Under the pieces are notes generated by a model. It saw only the letters and a program-made list of their open reading frames with translations, did no database searches and had not been told where the DNA came from. From NCBI GenBank assembly GCA_017420755.1, contig JAFQOG010000023.1, positions 1-64,000 of the forward strand: a DNA stretch of 64,000 nt. The letters run 5' to 3'. The stretch comes from Clostridia bacterium. GTDB taxonomy: Bacteria; Bacillota; Clostridia; Oscillospirales; CAG-272. Below are positions 7,341 to 15,751 of the stretch, one piece after another. How positions within the stretch are numbered: position 1 is the stretch's first letter; every line of letters starts with the position of its first letter. A program made the position numbers and the translations under genes.

Positions 7341-9281
7341 ATGGATAAAAAATTTCTAAATTCATACAGCATAATGCCACTTGATATAGAGCATATTGAT
7401 GAAATTTGCGACGACATCAAGGAGCAATATGAAAACGGTGTATGCTCGCTGGCTCTCTTCTCTATGACCTTAGTGCCAGAAGGAAATCCACCTGCTAATA
7501 AGGTTGATAGCCTATGCCGGAAATACAAGCTTTTCCAAGACAAATTGAATTCAATGGGACTAAAATGCGGTGTTTTAGTGCAAGCATCTGTTGGCCATGG
7601 TTGGATAATGGGCGAATTATTCCCATACCAGCCTCACGTTAATTTTGACGATGGCAAGACAAGAAGATGCGCATGTCCTATGGATGAAGGCTTCAAGGAA
7701 TATATATATGGAGTTATGAAAACAATTGCATCATATAACCCAGCACACATTATGGTTGATGATGATTTTCGCACTATTTGGTATAAGGGCGAGGGCTGTG
7801 CATGTCCTTTGCATATGGATTTTTTCAACAAGCGCGCCGGTTCTAATTTTTCAAGAGAAGAGCTTTGGAAAATCGTTAATCAGAAAACCGAAGATGCAAA
7901 GAAATACACCGATATTTATATTGAAACGCAAAAGGAATCTCTCATCGATACAGCAAGGGTCATGAGAAATGGAATTGACAGTGTCAATCCAAAGCTTCAC
8001 GCCTCTTATTGCTGTTGTGGAAACAATGCAGAATTTGCATATGAAATCGCCTCAATCTTAGCTGGTGAAAGCCATCCGATGGAGGTTAGAATAAACAACG
8101 GAAATTATACACCTCAAGGCTCACGATTTTTCAGTCGCGCCTTCCATCGCTGTGCAACGCAGGTATCAAAATTAAAGGGTAAGGTTGACATTATTTTAGC
8201 AGAAACTGACACCTGTCCACAAAATAGATATAGTACAAGCGCTTCGTCACTACATTCTCACTATACGGGCAGTATTTTAGAGGGTGCAAATGGTGCAAAG
8301 CATTGGATAACAAGACTATTAACCTATGAGCCTGAAAGTGGATATGCATATAGGCACGTGCTTGCCAAAAATCGAGGCTTTTATGAAAAATTAGCTGAAA
8401 TTGTGCCTTCATTAAATTGGCGTGGTTGCAGAATTTACACCCCGGATACTCCCGATTTTACATATGGACGAGTTAAAGAGGAATGGGACGGATGGAGCTA
8501 CTGTGTGCTTGAGCGATTAGGACTTCCTATGTATTTTTCAAGCGAAAACGGTGGTGTTGTTTGCTTTGAGGGAAATGTTGACACTCGTTTAAGCGATGAT
8601 GAAATTTTAAAACTTTTAAGTGGAAATATAATTTTAGCATCCGATACAGCAAAAAATCTTGTAGACCGAGGATTCAAAGATTACATTGGTGTTGATGTTC
8701 TTGAATGGACAGGAAAGCAACCGATTTCAGAGCTTCTGCCTAATGGCAAGCGAACCAAGATTCAAATGAAGCTCAAGGAGCTTGTTCCAGTTTCTTCTGA
8801 TGTTGAAATAAGCTCTCGGGTTTATACCACAGTTGACCAAGAAAGCTACGAGTATTTATTCCCCGGTGTTACAGTGTTCAAGAACAAGCTCGGTGGCACA
8901 GTAATTACATTTGCCGGCACTCCTGTCGCCGAATTTAACATTGTCGAGGCATTCTCTTTCCTTACATATTCAAGAAAGCAACAGTTAATTGAGCTTTTAA
9001 ATAGTGTAAAGGAATTGCCCGTATATTATCCGGGAGATGAGGATGTTTATTTGAAGGTGGCTGATATGCCAAATGGTGATACATTTATTGCGCTATTCAA
9101 CATTAGCTTAGACACTATTGAGGATGTTAAATTGGTGTGCGATTTTAATGTTTTCGCCTTCGAGATGCTTTTGCCAGACGGAAGCACAAAAAGCATTGAT
9201 TTTACTTGCAAAAACAACACTTATACACTAAAAATTGACGCAAAAACACTCGACCCTGTGGTTGTTTTTGTCAAGAAATGA
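7341..9281 (+). CDS. Uncharacterised glycosidase-like protein
   Basis: A 646-aa cytoplasmic protein that I cannot assign to a named family. The N-terminal 400 residues look like a TIM barrel with several acidic clusters, such as MVDDDF near residue 140, and an unusually Cys-rich stretch (RRCACPMD, EGCACPLH, YCCCGN) that could hold a metal. Residues from about 430 to the end resemble the accessory beta domains of glycosidases (a glutamine-amidotransferase-like region and a beta-sandwich). ATG 7341 is preceded by GGAG; a TTG 12 nt upstream overlaps that site. It overlaps the fucosidase frame and shares its promoter, so a role in breaking down a fucosylated glycan is likely but unproven. Confidence 0.5.
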   Translation: MDKKFLNSYSIMPLDIEHIDEICDDIKEQYENGVCSLALFSMTLVPEGNPPANKVDSLCRKYKLFQDKLNSMGLKCGVLVQASVGHGWIMGELFPYQPHVNFDDGKTRRCACPMDEGFKEYIYGVMKTIASYNPAHIMVDDDFRTIWYKGEGCACPLHMDFFNKRAGSNFSREELWKIVNQKTEDAKKYTDIYIETQKESLIDTARVMRNGIDSVNPKLHASYCCCGNNAEFAYEIASILAGESHPMEVRINNGNYTPQGSRFFSRAFHRCATQVSKLKGKVDIILAETDTCPQNRYSTSASSLHSHYTGSILEGANGAKHWITRLLTYEPESGYAYRHVLAKNRGFYEKLAEIVPSLNWRGCRIYTPDTPDFTYGRVKEEWDGWSYCVLERLGLPMYFSSENGGVVCFEGNVDTRLSDDEILKLLSGNIILASDTAKNLVDRGFKDYIGVDVLEWTGKQPISELLPNGKRTKIQMKLKELVPVSSDVEISSRVYTTVDQESYEYLFPGVTVFKNKLGGTVITFAGTPVAEFNIVEAFSFLTYSRKQQLIELLNSVKELPVYYPGDEDVYLKVADMPNGDTFIALFNISLDTIEDVKLVCDFNVFAFEMLLPDGSTKSIDFTCKNNTYTLKIDAKTLDPVVVFVKK

Positions 9282-9289
9282 GGTTTAAA

Positions 9290-10315
9290 ATGAAAGATAT
9301 AAAATGGTTCAAGGAAGCAAAGTATGGACTTATGCTTCACTTTGGTCTTTACTCTATGTTAGGCGGCGTTTATAAGGGTGAACGATCACACAATTATTCA
9401 GAATGGATTCAGTCTGCTTGCGCAATACCTAATAAAGAGATGGAAAAAATGGCAAAAGCCTTCAATCCTATCTATTTTGATGCAAAGGAATGGGTTGCTT
9501 TTGCAAAAGAGTGCGATATGAAGTATATTGTTATCACTACAAAGCACCACGATGGCTTCGCACTTTTCAAGTCAAATGCAGACCAATACAACTGTGTTGA
9601 TTTTTCCGCATTCGGACGTGATATCATCAAAGAATTGTCAGAGGAGTGTCGCAAAAACGGTTTAAAATTTGGAATTTACTATTCACAAGATTTAGACTGG
9701 CATGAAAAAAATGGTGGAGGCTATACGCATGAGCCTGTTGGTTGTGCAGGAGTTTCATGGGACAATTCGTGGGATTTTCCAAATAAAGAGGAAAAAGACT
9801 TCAATATCACATATAAAAACAAGATTTTGCCACAAATTACTGAAATTATGACGAGCTATGGTGAAATAGCCCTTGCTTGGTTCGACATGCCAATGACCTT
9901 AACAATGGAACAAAGCGAGGAAATTTACAATCTTGTAAAAAAATATCAACCATCTTGTCTTATCAACTCACGCCTTGGAAACGGAAAATATGACTATGTT
10001 TCGCTTGGTGACAACGAAATACCAAATGAAGTTACAGATCCAATCGAAGCCGAAATTGACTACAACTCTATTGAGGGCTTCAAGCCTTCTCCATATGGAT
10101 TTTACGAATCCGCTTGTACTTTAAACGACTCGTGGGGATATAATTCCTGGGACCATAACTGGAAAAGCTCAAAAACAATCTACGAAAATAAAAAGCGCCT
10201 AAATGGATTAGGCATCAACTACTTAATAAATATCAGCCCTGATCATTTAGGTAGATTCCCGCTTGAAGCACAAGAAATTTTAAAAGGCGTAAAAGAGCTT
10301 GAAAAAAATGATTAA
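9290..10315 (+). CDS. GH29 alpha-L-fucosidase
   Basis: Retaining alpha-L-fucosidase of family GH29, 341 aa, catalytic barrel only with no secretion signal or C-terminal beta domain. Family marks are WFKEAKYGLMLHFGLYS at the start, ITTKHHDGFALF (His-His fucose contacts), YYSQDLDWH and the strand IALAWFDMPM, where the Asp after Trp-Phe is in the position of the catalytic nucleophile. The start at 9290 has GAGG six nt upstream; ATG 9278, overlapping the previous stop as ATGA, is an alternative. Translationally coupled to the upstream glycosidase-like gene. It should remove terminal fucose from host or plant oligosaccharides inside the cell. Confidence 0.9.
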   Translation: MKDIKWFKEAKYGLMLHFGLYSMLGGVYKGERSHNYSEWIQSACAIPNKEMEKMAKAFNPIYFDAKEWVAFAKECDMKYIVITTKHHDGFALFKSNADQYNCVDFSAFGRDIIKELSEECRKNGLKFGIYYSQDLDWHEKNGGGYTHEPVGCAGVSWDNSWDFPNKEEKDFNITYKNKILPQITEIMTSYGEIALAWFDMPMTLTMEQSEEIYNLVKKYQPSCLINSRLGNGKYDYVSLGDNEIPNEVTDPIEAEIDYNSIEGFKPSPYGFYESACTLNDSWGYNSWDHNWKSSKTIYENKKRLNGLGINYLINISPDHLGRFPLEAQEILKGVKELEKND

Positions 10316-10343
10316 AAAAGGACACCCTTTGGTGCCCTTTTTA
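10314..10343. terminator. Bidirectional terminator
   Basis: AAAAGG-a-CACC-CTTT-GGTG-CCCTTTTT forms a stem flanked by A and T runs between the converging fucosidase and thioesterase genes. Confidence 0.75.
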
Positions 10344-10730
10344 TTTTGATTCTAATTTTGAATATGTTTTTTGCATAAACTTATCAGAAAAGACGATAAA
10401 TCTTTCGTGTGTTCCTTCTCCAATGAGTCCACATTCATCGTATGCTTTTATCGAAAAACAGACACGTCTCCCGTCGATTTCGGTAATTTCAGCCTCAACT
10501 GTGATTTCCATACCAACAGGCGTTGCACTTAAATGCTTGACATTTAATAACGTTCCAACAGATGATGAACCAGCTTCTAAATCTTTGCTTATGCATTTAT
10601 ATGAGCACTCTTCCATAAGCGCAATCATACGGGGAGTTGCAAGAACCAAAAGCTCGCCACTGCCAAACACCTTAGCAGTGTCATTCTCCGTCACTTTCGT
10701 TTTTATTTGATTCCTCTGCCCTATTTGCAT
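10341..10730 (-). CDS. Hotdog-fold thioesterase (FlK-like)
   Basis: A 129-aa single hotdog-domain protein of the fluoroacetyl-CoA thioesterase-like group, which hydrolyse small acyl-CoA thioesters. Typical parts are the LVLATPRMIALMEECSY helix after the first strand, the HLSATPVGMEITVEAEI turn, GRRVCFSIKAYDECG and GEGTHERFIV with the conserved His. ATG 10730 is preceded by GAGGTG at a good distance; a TTG two codons earlier overlaps that site. It overlaps the end of the XRE regulator by 50 nt, so both are co-transcribed and translationally coupled. Substrate unknown. Confidence 0.85.
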   Translation of the reverse strand: MQIGQRNQIKTKVTENDTAKVFGSGELLVLATPRMIALMEECSYKCISKDLEAGSSSVGTLLNVKHLSATPVGMEITVEAEITEIDGRRVCFSIKAYDECGLIGEGTHERFIVFSDKFMQKTYSKLESK

Positions 10731-11364
10731 TTTCAATCACCTCTGCTTGTGTTTTTACTATTGTTCTTGATTTCCAAACCTTTTGGAACAAGAAAATCAT
10801 TGCTTGAAGCGGTGCGCCAATTATAAATATGAACCAAATCATATGTCCGCTAATGCTTGTAAAGAACAATACGTGTAGTACAGTTGCGCAAATTGCTGTC
10901 CACAGTGTGACAGAAGCGAGAACGAAATGCACAACCCAATTGAATGTTTTTCTTGCAATAAGCATAACCACTCCACAAGAAAACGGAAGTGCCCATATAA
11001 AGCAAATCCAAAGCACTTGTCTTGGCTCGGTTAACAGGTTAACCGTAAACCAAATCGTTGCAAAAAGCCATACTGCAACACCAGCGAGGGTGCACATCCA
11101 AACGAAATACATTCTTCTGTGCTTATTATTCTCCTCCACCTGCGAGGCGGTACATTCTTCACCAACCAAATCATTCATGGTAATACCATAGAACTGACAA
11201 ATCTCATAAAGCACATTTAAATCAGGCAAGGTATCGCCCTTTTCCCATCTTGAAATTGCTTTATCAGAATAATTAAGCTTTTCTGCAAGCTCAGCTTGAG
11301 TAATTCCGCGTTGTTTGCGAAGTGCACCCAGATTTGCTGAAACCTGAGATTTAATATCCTTCAT
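10681..11364 (-). CDS. XRE-family regulator with membrane domain
   Basis: A 227-aa protein with an N-terminal Cro/C1-type helix-turn-helix (residues 8-63: LRKQRGITQAELAEKLNYSD, then AISRWEKGDTLPDL) and a C-terminal membrane part with about four hydrophobic segments between residues 80 and 200, ending in an acidic tail. This architecture is common in Firmicutes, where membrane-tethered XRE proteins sense envelope or peptide signals. GGAGGA precedes the ATG. A perfect inverted repeat lies directly upstream of its start and suggests autoregulation. Downstream it overlaps a thioesterase gene. Confidence 0.85.
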   Translation of the reverse strand: MKDIKSQVSANLGALRKQRGITQAELAEKLNYSDKAISRWEKGDTLPDLNVLYEICQFYGITMNDLVGEECTASQVEENNKHRRMYFVWMCTLAGVAVWLFATIWFTVNLLTEPRQVLWICFIWALPFSCGVVMLIARKTFNWVVHFVLASVTLWTAICATVLHVLFFTSISGHMIWFIFIIGAPLQAMIFLFQKVWKSRTIVKTQAEVIENANRAEESNKNESDGE

Positions 11365-11378
11365 AAATCCTCCACAAG

Positions 11379-11400
11379 GATTTTGGAAACCTCCAAAATC
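11379..11400. promoter_or_regulatory. Inverted repeat, probable XRE operator or leader hairpin
   Basis: GATTTTGGA and TCCAAAATC are perfect 9-nt arms around AACC. The element lies in the leader of the XRE gene, 15 nt before its start codon, so it may be a protein binding site or a hairpin masking a GGAGG. Confidence 0.5.
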
Positions 11401-11436
11401 ATGTAAGTAAATTTTACCATATAATATTTTTTATAT

Positions 11437-11465
11437 ATTATAGCGCAAATATATATAAAAATCAA
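11437..11465 (-). promoter_or_regulatory. Promoter of the XRE/thioesterase operon
   Basis: Minus-strand TTGATT (11465-11460) and TATAAT (11442-11437) with 17-nt spacing. Confidence 0.65.
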
Positions 11466-11585
11466 GTGTTTTTTGCAAATTCTACAATTTGTGGAGTTGG
11501 TTTTCTCACATTTTAAGAGTTCAAAGATAAAACTTTAGACCCGAAAACACAATATGTCCTTTACTAAGATTCGCTCCTTTGATAT

Positions 11586-11591
11586 TATAAT
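11586..11591 (+). promoter_or_regulatory. Probable -10 box of the acyltransferase/GT8 operon
   Basis: TATAAT stands about 50 nt before the TTG start of the first gene. No good -35 is visible at the normal distance (ACTAAG at 17 nt), so an activator may be needed. Confidence 0.4.
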
Positions 11592-11639
11592 GTACGTAAT
11601 AAGGACCTGTCGGTTCAAATTTCAAAGGAGGTTTGCAAA

Positions 11640-12434
11640 TTGAAAAAGCGCAAGGTTATTTATTACCAAGACGAGCTAAACGATGAGTTTTCAACTGCTG
11701 AAATCAAAGCGCGCCCGATTGATGATAATTATAAATATATACGCGACGCTTCATTTTTTGGTAAAATCAAGCATTGGTTTTGGCTTAGAATCTTTTTCAC
11801 CCCCATTGCTACCTTCTATTCGAAGTTTATTGCAAAACAAAAAATTGTCAACAAGGGACTTCTAAAAAAATTCAAATTCACCGGATATTTCCTTTACGGA
11901 AATCATACGCACGACTTAGGTGATGCTTTGATTCCTCATTTTGCAAATTTCCCCAAGCACAATTATTTAATAGTTCATGCAAATAATGTGTCTATGCCGT
12001 TTCTCGGCAAGATAACACCACACGTTGGTGCTCTCCCTTTGCCTGACACAAAGGGCGCTTATAAAAACTTCATTTCAGCCATTGACCAAAGGATTCGCGA
12101 AAAAAATTGCATAATTATTTATCCAGAGGCTCATATTTGGCCTTATTACACAAAAATTAGACCATTTACAGATGTATCATTTACCTACCCTATCAAGCTT
12201 GATGTTCCAACCTTCTGCTTTACAAACACCTATCAAAAAAGAAGGTTTTCGAAAAAGCCAAGAGTTGTCACCTACATTGATGGACCATTTTATGCAAACA
12301 CCGATCTTTCTCCAAAGGAGCAAAGAAAGCACCTAAGAGATCAGGTTTATGAATGCATGTGTGAAAGAGCGAAAAATTCGAATGTCGAGTATATAAAGTA
12401 CATAAAAAAGGAGGAGGATGCTATCAATGATTAA
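11640..12434 (+). CDS. PlsC-like acyltransferase with divergent motif I
   Basis: A 264-aa protein of the glycerolipid acyltransferase (PlsC/LPLAT) fold, which transfers acyl groups to lysophospholipid-like acceptors at the membrane. After a basic, aromatic N-terminal region it shows YFLYGNHTHDLGD, where the canonical HX4D is stretched to H89...D95 (or shortened from H91), and IIYPEAHIWPYY in place of the usual PEG motif III. These changes suggest an unusual acceptor. TTG 11640 is the start, justified by AAAGGAGG eight nt upstream. First gene of an operon with two GT8 transferases and a GT8/acyltransferase fusion; it overlaps the next gene by 8 nt. Confidence 0.75.
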   Translation: MKKRKVIYYQDELNDEFSTAEIKARPIDDNYKYIRDASFFGKIKHWFWLRIFFTPIATFYSKFIAKQKIVNKGLLKKFKFTGYFLYGNHTHDLGDALIPHFANFPKHNYLIVHANNVSMPFLGKITPHVGALPLPDTKGAYKNFISAIDQRIREKNCIIIYPEAHIWPYYTKIRPFTDVSFTYPIKLDVPTFCFTNTYQKRRFSKKPRVVTYIDGPFYANTDLSPKEQRKHLRDQVYECMCERAKNSNVEYIKYIKKEEDAIND

Positions 12435-13269
12435 CGTTTTATATTGTGGAAACGACAAGGTTTTTGACGGCATGCTTACCTGCTCTCTTTCCATTCTAAA
12501 GCGAAGTCGATTAGATGAACCGATCACTTTCTATGTTTTCACTATGGATGTTTCGAGAATAAAGAGTGATTATACAGTCATTAGTGATGAAAAAATCAAA
12601 TATTTCGAAGATGTAATCAAGGAATACAATCCTGAAAACAGAGCTGTTAAAATTGATGTAACAGACATATATGAAAAGGAATTTGGTGGTTGTCCTAATG
12701 AAAGCGCGTACTGCTCTCCATACACATTGATTCGATTATTTGCTGATATGGTTGACTTACCTGACAAAATACTTTATCTTGATGTTGATATTATGTTTGC
12801 ACGCGATATTCATTTGTTATACGATATTGATATTAGCGATTATGAATATGCAGCAGCAAAGGATCACTATGGTAAGTTTTTAATAAATCCGCATTATATA
12901 AATGCTGGCGTGCTTCTTTTCAACCTTAAAAAGATGAAGGAAACAGGCTTGCTCGAAAAAGCGCGTGAGCTTATAAGAACTAAAAAGCTTACATTTGCCG
13001 ACCAAAGCGCAATCATTCGTTCAACAACAAAAAGAAAGCTATTGTCCCAACGATTTAATGACCAAAAATTTTTATATAAAAAAACCGTTATAAGACATTT
13101 TTCAAAAAGACTATTTTGGTTGCCATATCCACACACCGATAACATTAAGCAATGGCATATCAGTCGTGTGCACAAGAAATTCAAATATTATTGCTTTGAC
13201 GACGTATTATACGAATATATTTACTTAAAAACTAAATTTGACAGGGAGTTTTCAAAAAATGACAAATAA
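12427..13269 (+). CDS. GT8-family glycosyltransferase
   Basis: Retaining glycosyltransferase of family 8, 280 aa. The N-terminal nucleotide-sugar fold opens with INVLYCGNDKVFDGMLTCSL and reaches the metal-binding DxD in KILYLDVDIMF (D119, D121); NAGVLLFNLKKM is the typical acceptor-side segment. Like other GT8 proteins without a signal peptide it should act at the inner face of the membrane with UDP-glucose or UDP-galactose. ATG 12427 is chosen since GGAGGAGG lies 9 nt ahead; ATG 12418 falls on that site. It overlaps both neighbours, indicating a coupled operon. Confidence 0.85.
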   Translation: MINVLYCGNDKVFDGMLTCSLSILKRSRLDEPITFYVFTMDVSRIKSDYTVISDEKIKYFEDVIKEYNPENRAVKIDVTDIYEKEFGGCPNESAYCSPYTLIRLFADMVDLPDKILYLDVDIMFARDIHLLYDIDISDYEYAAAKDHYGKFLINPHYINAGVLLFNLKKMKETGLLEKARELIRTKKLTFADQSAIIRSTTKRKLLSQRFNDQKFLYKKTVIRHFSKRLFWLPYPHTDNIKQWHISRVHKKFKYYCFDDVLYEYIYLKTKFDREFSKNDK

Positions 13270-14209
13270 AACTATTCCAATTTTCTATGCGTGTGATGAT
13301 GCTTTTGTTAAATATACCATTGTTTCAATTTCATCTATGATAAAAAATGCATCGAAGGACCATAAATACCACATTCATATCCTTCACACTGAAATTTCTG
13401 ATGAAATGAAGAAAAAAACATTAGCTTTAGCTAATGAAAACTTTGAAATCAGCTTCGAGCACGTTGGTAAATACTTAAAATCCATTTCCAAAAAGCTCCC
13501 CTTGCGTCACTATTATTCTAAAACAACATATTATCGTTTGTTTATAGCACCTATGTTTCCACAGTATGATAAGGCTATATATATTGATAGCGACATCATA
13601 GTTCAAGGCGATATTTCAAAGCTATATGAAACTGATATTTCAAAATATTTCCTCGGTGCATGCCACGAGCAAGCTATGGAGCAGGTTGATGTTTATGGCA
13701 CTTATGCTGAAAAGGTTGTAGGTGTATCAAGACACGAATTTTTCAATGCCGGCATGATGCTTTTGAATACAAAGGAATTTAGAAATAATAAAATTCTTGA
13801 TAAATTTATTCATTATCTTGGAGTTTACGATTTTATTGTTACCCAAGACGAGGACTACCTAAACCTTGTTTGCAAGGATAAGGTATTTTGGCTCAGCCAA
13901 GCTTGGAACACCGAGCTTACCGACGGACTTGAATATAGCTATGATGCTACCGGAGCTAACATTCTTCACTACATTATGGTAAACAAGCCTTGGCACTATC
14001 ACAACTGTAGAGGTGCCGACATTTTCTGGAGCTACGCAAAGGAAACCTCGGTTTACGACGAATTAAAGGCAGAGCTTGACTCCTACACCGATGAGCAAAG
14101 ACAAAGAGATAAGGAATCTGCTGAAAACTTATATCAAATGGCTATTGAGGAAACTGCGCGTGAGGACAATTTCTTAAACGTATGGGGAGATAAGCTTCCT
14201 CTTGTATAA
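13259..14209 (+). CDS. GT8-family glycosyltransferase
   Basis: Second GT8 enzyme, 316 aa. DxD is present in AIYIDSDIIVQGDI (D110, D112), FFNAGMMLLN is the conserved acceptor segment, and LHYIMVNKPWHY corresponds to the C-terminal HxxGxxKPW motif with Met at the Gly position. A charged tail (EEQRQRDK-type helix and EDNFLNVWGDK) has a counterpart in the next protein. ATG 13259 follows AGGGAG and overlaps the upstream stop by 11 nt. Likely adds a hexose to a lipid or surface glycan made with the two acyltransferase modules of this operon. Confidence 0.88.
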   Translation: MTNKTIPIFYACDDAFVKYTIVSISSMIKNASKDHKYHIHILHTEISDEMKKKTLALANENFEISFEHVGKYLKSISKKLPLRHYYSKTTYYRLFIAPMFPQYDKAIYIDSDIIVQGDISKLYETDISKYFLGACHEQAMEQVDVYGTYAEKVVGVSRHEFFNAGMMLLNTKEFRNNKILDKFIHYLGVYDFIVTQDEDYLNLVCKDKVFWLSQAWNTELTDGLEYSYDATGANILHYIMVNKPWHYHNCRGADIFWSYAKETSVYDELKAELDSYTDEQRQRDKESAENLYQMAIEETAREDNFLNVWGDKLPLV

Positions 14210-14220
14210 AGGAGATTTTG

Positions 14221-15717
14221 ATGGAAAAAAGAATTATTCCTGTGTTTTTTGCCTACAATGGTGAAAACAAGGAACAAATAACAAGCTTAGCTGAAGGCTT
14301 TTCAAAAAACGAATCCTGCGAATATAAAATGCATGTTTTATATAAGGGCAATATTGAAGGATTTGACGAGCTTGGCGCTTCACTAATTGATGTTAGCGAG
14401 CTTATCAAGGATGATAATTATAAGCTCTACAAATTCGCGATTCCTATGGTGTGCGAATACGAGAAGGCTGTCTATATAGACCCATCTATATCAGTCAATA
14501 CGGATATAGTATCGCTATACGATACCGACCTAAAAACACAATATGTAGCAGGCTTTCACGATACAGCTTTTGATGGTGAAGTAACTTCAAAATACACTGA
14601 AAGTGTGCTTGGCATTTCACACCATCTTTACATAAGCGATGACGTGCTCATTTTAAACGCAAAAAAGCTCAAGGAATCAAAGGCTTATGAAAGATTCTTG
14701 CTTTACTATGATTTTTGCGAGTTTAAGGTGTCGCAATCTCAAGCGCTTTTCAATCTCACATTAAAAGACCATATCTTAATCATTGGAAATGCGTCAAGCG
14801 AGGTAAACGAAGCTGATGCTCTTAATGAAATCAACGACGAAAACTCCTTTCTTAACAAATGGAACAGAGAAAAACGCGCGAAGGATAGAGTCGATATTGT
14901 AAAAAAGATTGCTGATTTTGAAAAGGAAGGCACCTTTGACCAAGACGTTGAGGATGATGTCCCCGGCAGAATGATTATGCCTGACGAAATCGAGTATATC
15001 AAAAAGACGCCAATTGCAAAAATTAAAGCAAACATCGCCTTTAAAATGGCAAAAAAATTCTATTACAAGCTTGAAAAGCAACGCCAGGTTATTGTTGACC
15101 ATGAAATTAGAGGACTTGAAAATTTCAAAAACTTAGACACTGGCGCCATAATAACCTGCAATCACTTCAATGCAATGGACAGCTTTGCAATGCACTGGAC
15201 ATATATGCAATCGAAGCAAAAGAAGAGAAAGCTATATAGAATTATTCGCGAGGGTAACTATACATCCTTCCCTGGATTTTTTGGTTTTTTAATGCGTAAT
15301 TTCTACACATTGCCACTCTCCTCCAATCATAAAACAATGAAAAAGTTTATGGAGGCGACAAACACCTTGTTAAAAACAGGACATTTCGTTCTTGTTTATC
15401 CAGAGCAATCAATGTGGTGGAACTATCGCAAGCCAAAGCCATTAAAGCCCGGCGCATTCTCATTCGCTACTAAGAACCAAGTTCCTGTTCTTCCTATTTT
15501 CATTACAATGAAGGACTCCGACGTGCTTGGCGCTGACGGATATTACGTACAAGAATATACAATCCATATTAGCGAGCCGATATATCCAAAGCCAGAGCTT
15601 AACACCCGTGAAAATACGGAGTATATGCTCAAGGAAAACGAAAGAGTTTGGAAGGAAATATACGAACGCGAGTATCAAATGCCACTTGAATATACAACAA
15701 ACACATTTGAGTTTTAA
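14221..15717 (+). CDS. Fusion of a degenerate GT8 domain to a PlsC acyltransferase
   Basis: A 498-aa two-domain protein. Residues 1-200 align with the preceding GT8 enzyme (AVYIDPSISVNTDIVSLYDTDL against its DSD segment), but the DxD is lost (D87-P-S) and the C-terminal KPW region is missing, so this half is probably catalytically dead. After a charged linker containing SFLNKWNRE, which matches the tail of the upstream GT8, residues 290-498 form a PlsC domain with CNHFNAMD (HX4D, H315/D320) and YPEQSMWW. The acyltransferase half looks active. The dead half may bind the glycosylated acceptor or the partner GT8. ATG 14221 has AAGGAG six nt upstream; last gene of the operon. Confidence 0.8.
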   Translation: MEKRIIPVFFAYNGENKEQITSLAEGFSKNESCEYKMHVLYKGNIEGFDELGASLIDVSELIKDDNYKLYKFAIPMVCEYEKAVYIDPSISVNTDIVSLYDTDLKTQYVAGFHDTAFDGEVTSKYTESVLGISHHLYISDDVLILNAKKLKESKAYERFLLYYDFCEFKVSQSQALFNLTLKDHILIIGNASSEVNEADALNEINDENSFLNKWNREKRAKDRVDIVKKIADFEKEGTFDQDVEDDVPGRMIMPDEIEYIKKTPIAKIKANIAFKMAKKFYYKLEKQRQVIVDHEIRGLENFKNLDTGAIITCNHFNAMDSFAMHWTYMQSKQKKRKLYRIIREGNYTSFPGFFGFLMRNFYTLPLSSNHKTMKKFMEATNTLLKTGHFVLVYPEQSMWWNYRKPKPLKPGAFSFATKNQVPVLPIFITMKDSDVLGADGYYVQEYTIHISEPIYPKPELNTRENTEYMLKENERVWKEIYEREYQMPLEYTTNTFEF

Positions 15718-15751
15718 AAAAGACTGCATCAAAATGCAGTCTTTTTATTTT
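15716..15751. terminator. Bidirectional terminator
   Basis: AAAAAAGACTGCAT-CAAA-ATGCAGTCTTTTT is a perfect stem between converging operons. The last codons and stop of hisK lie inside it. Confidence 0.85.
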
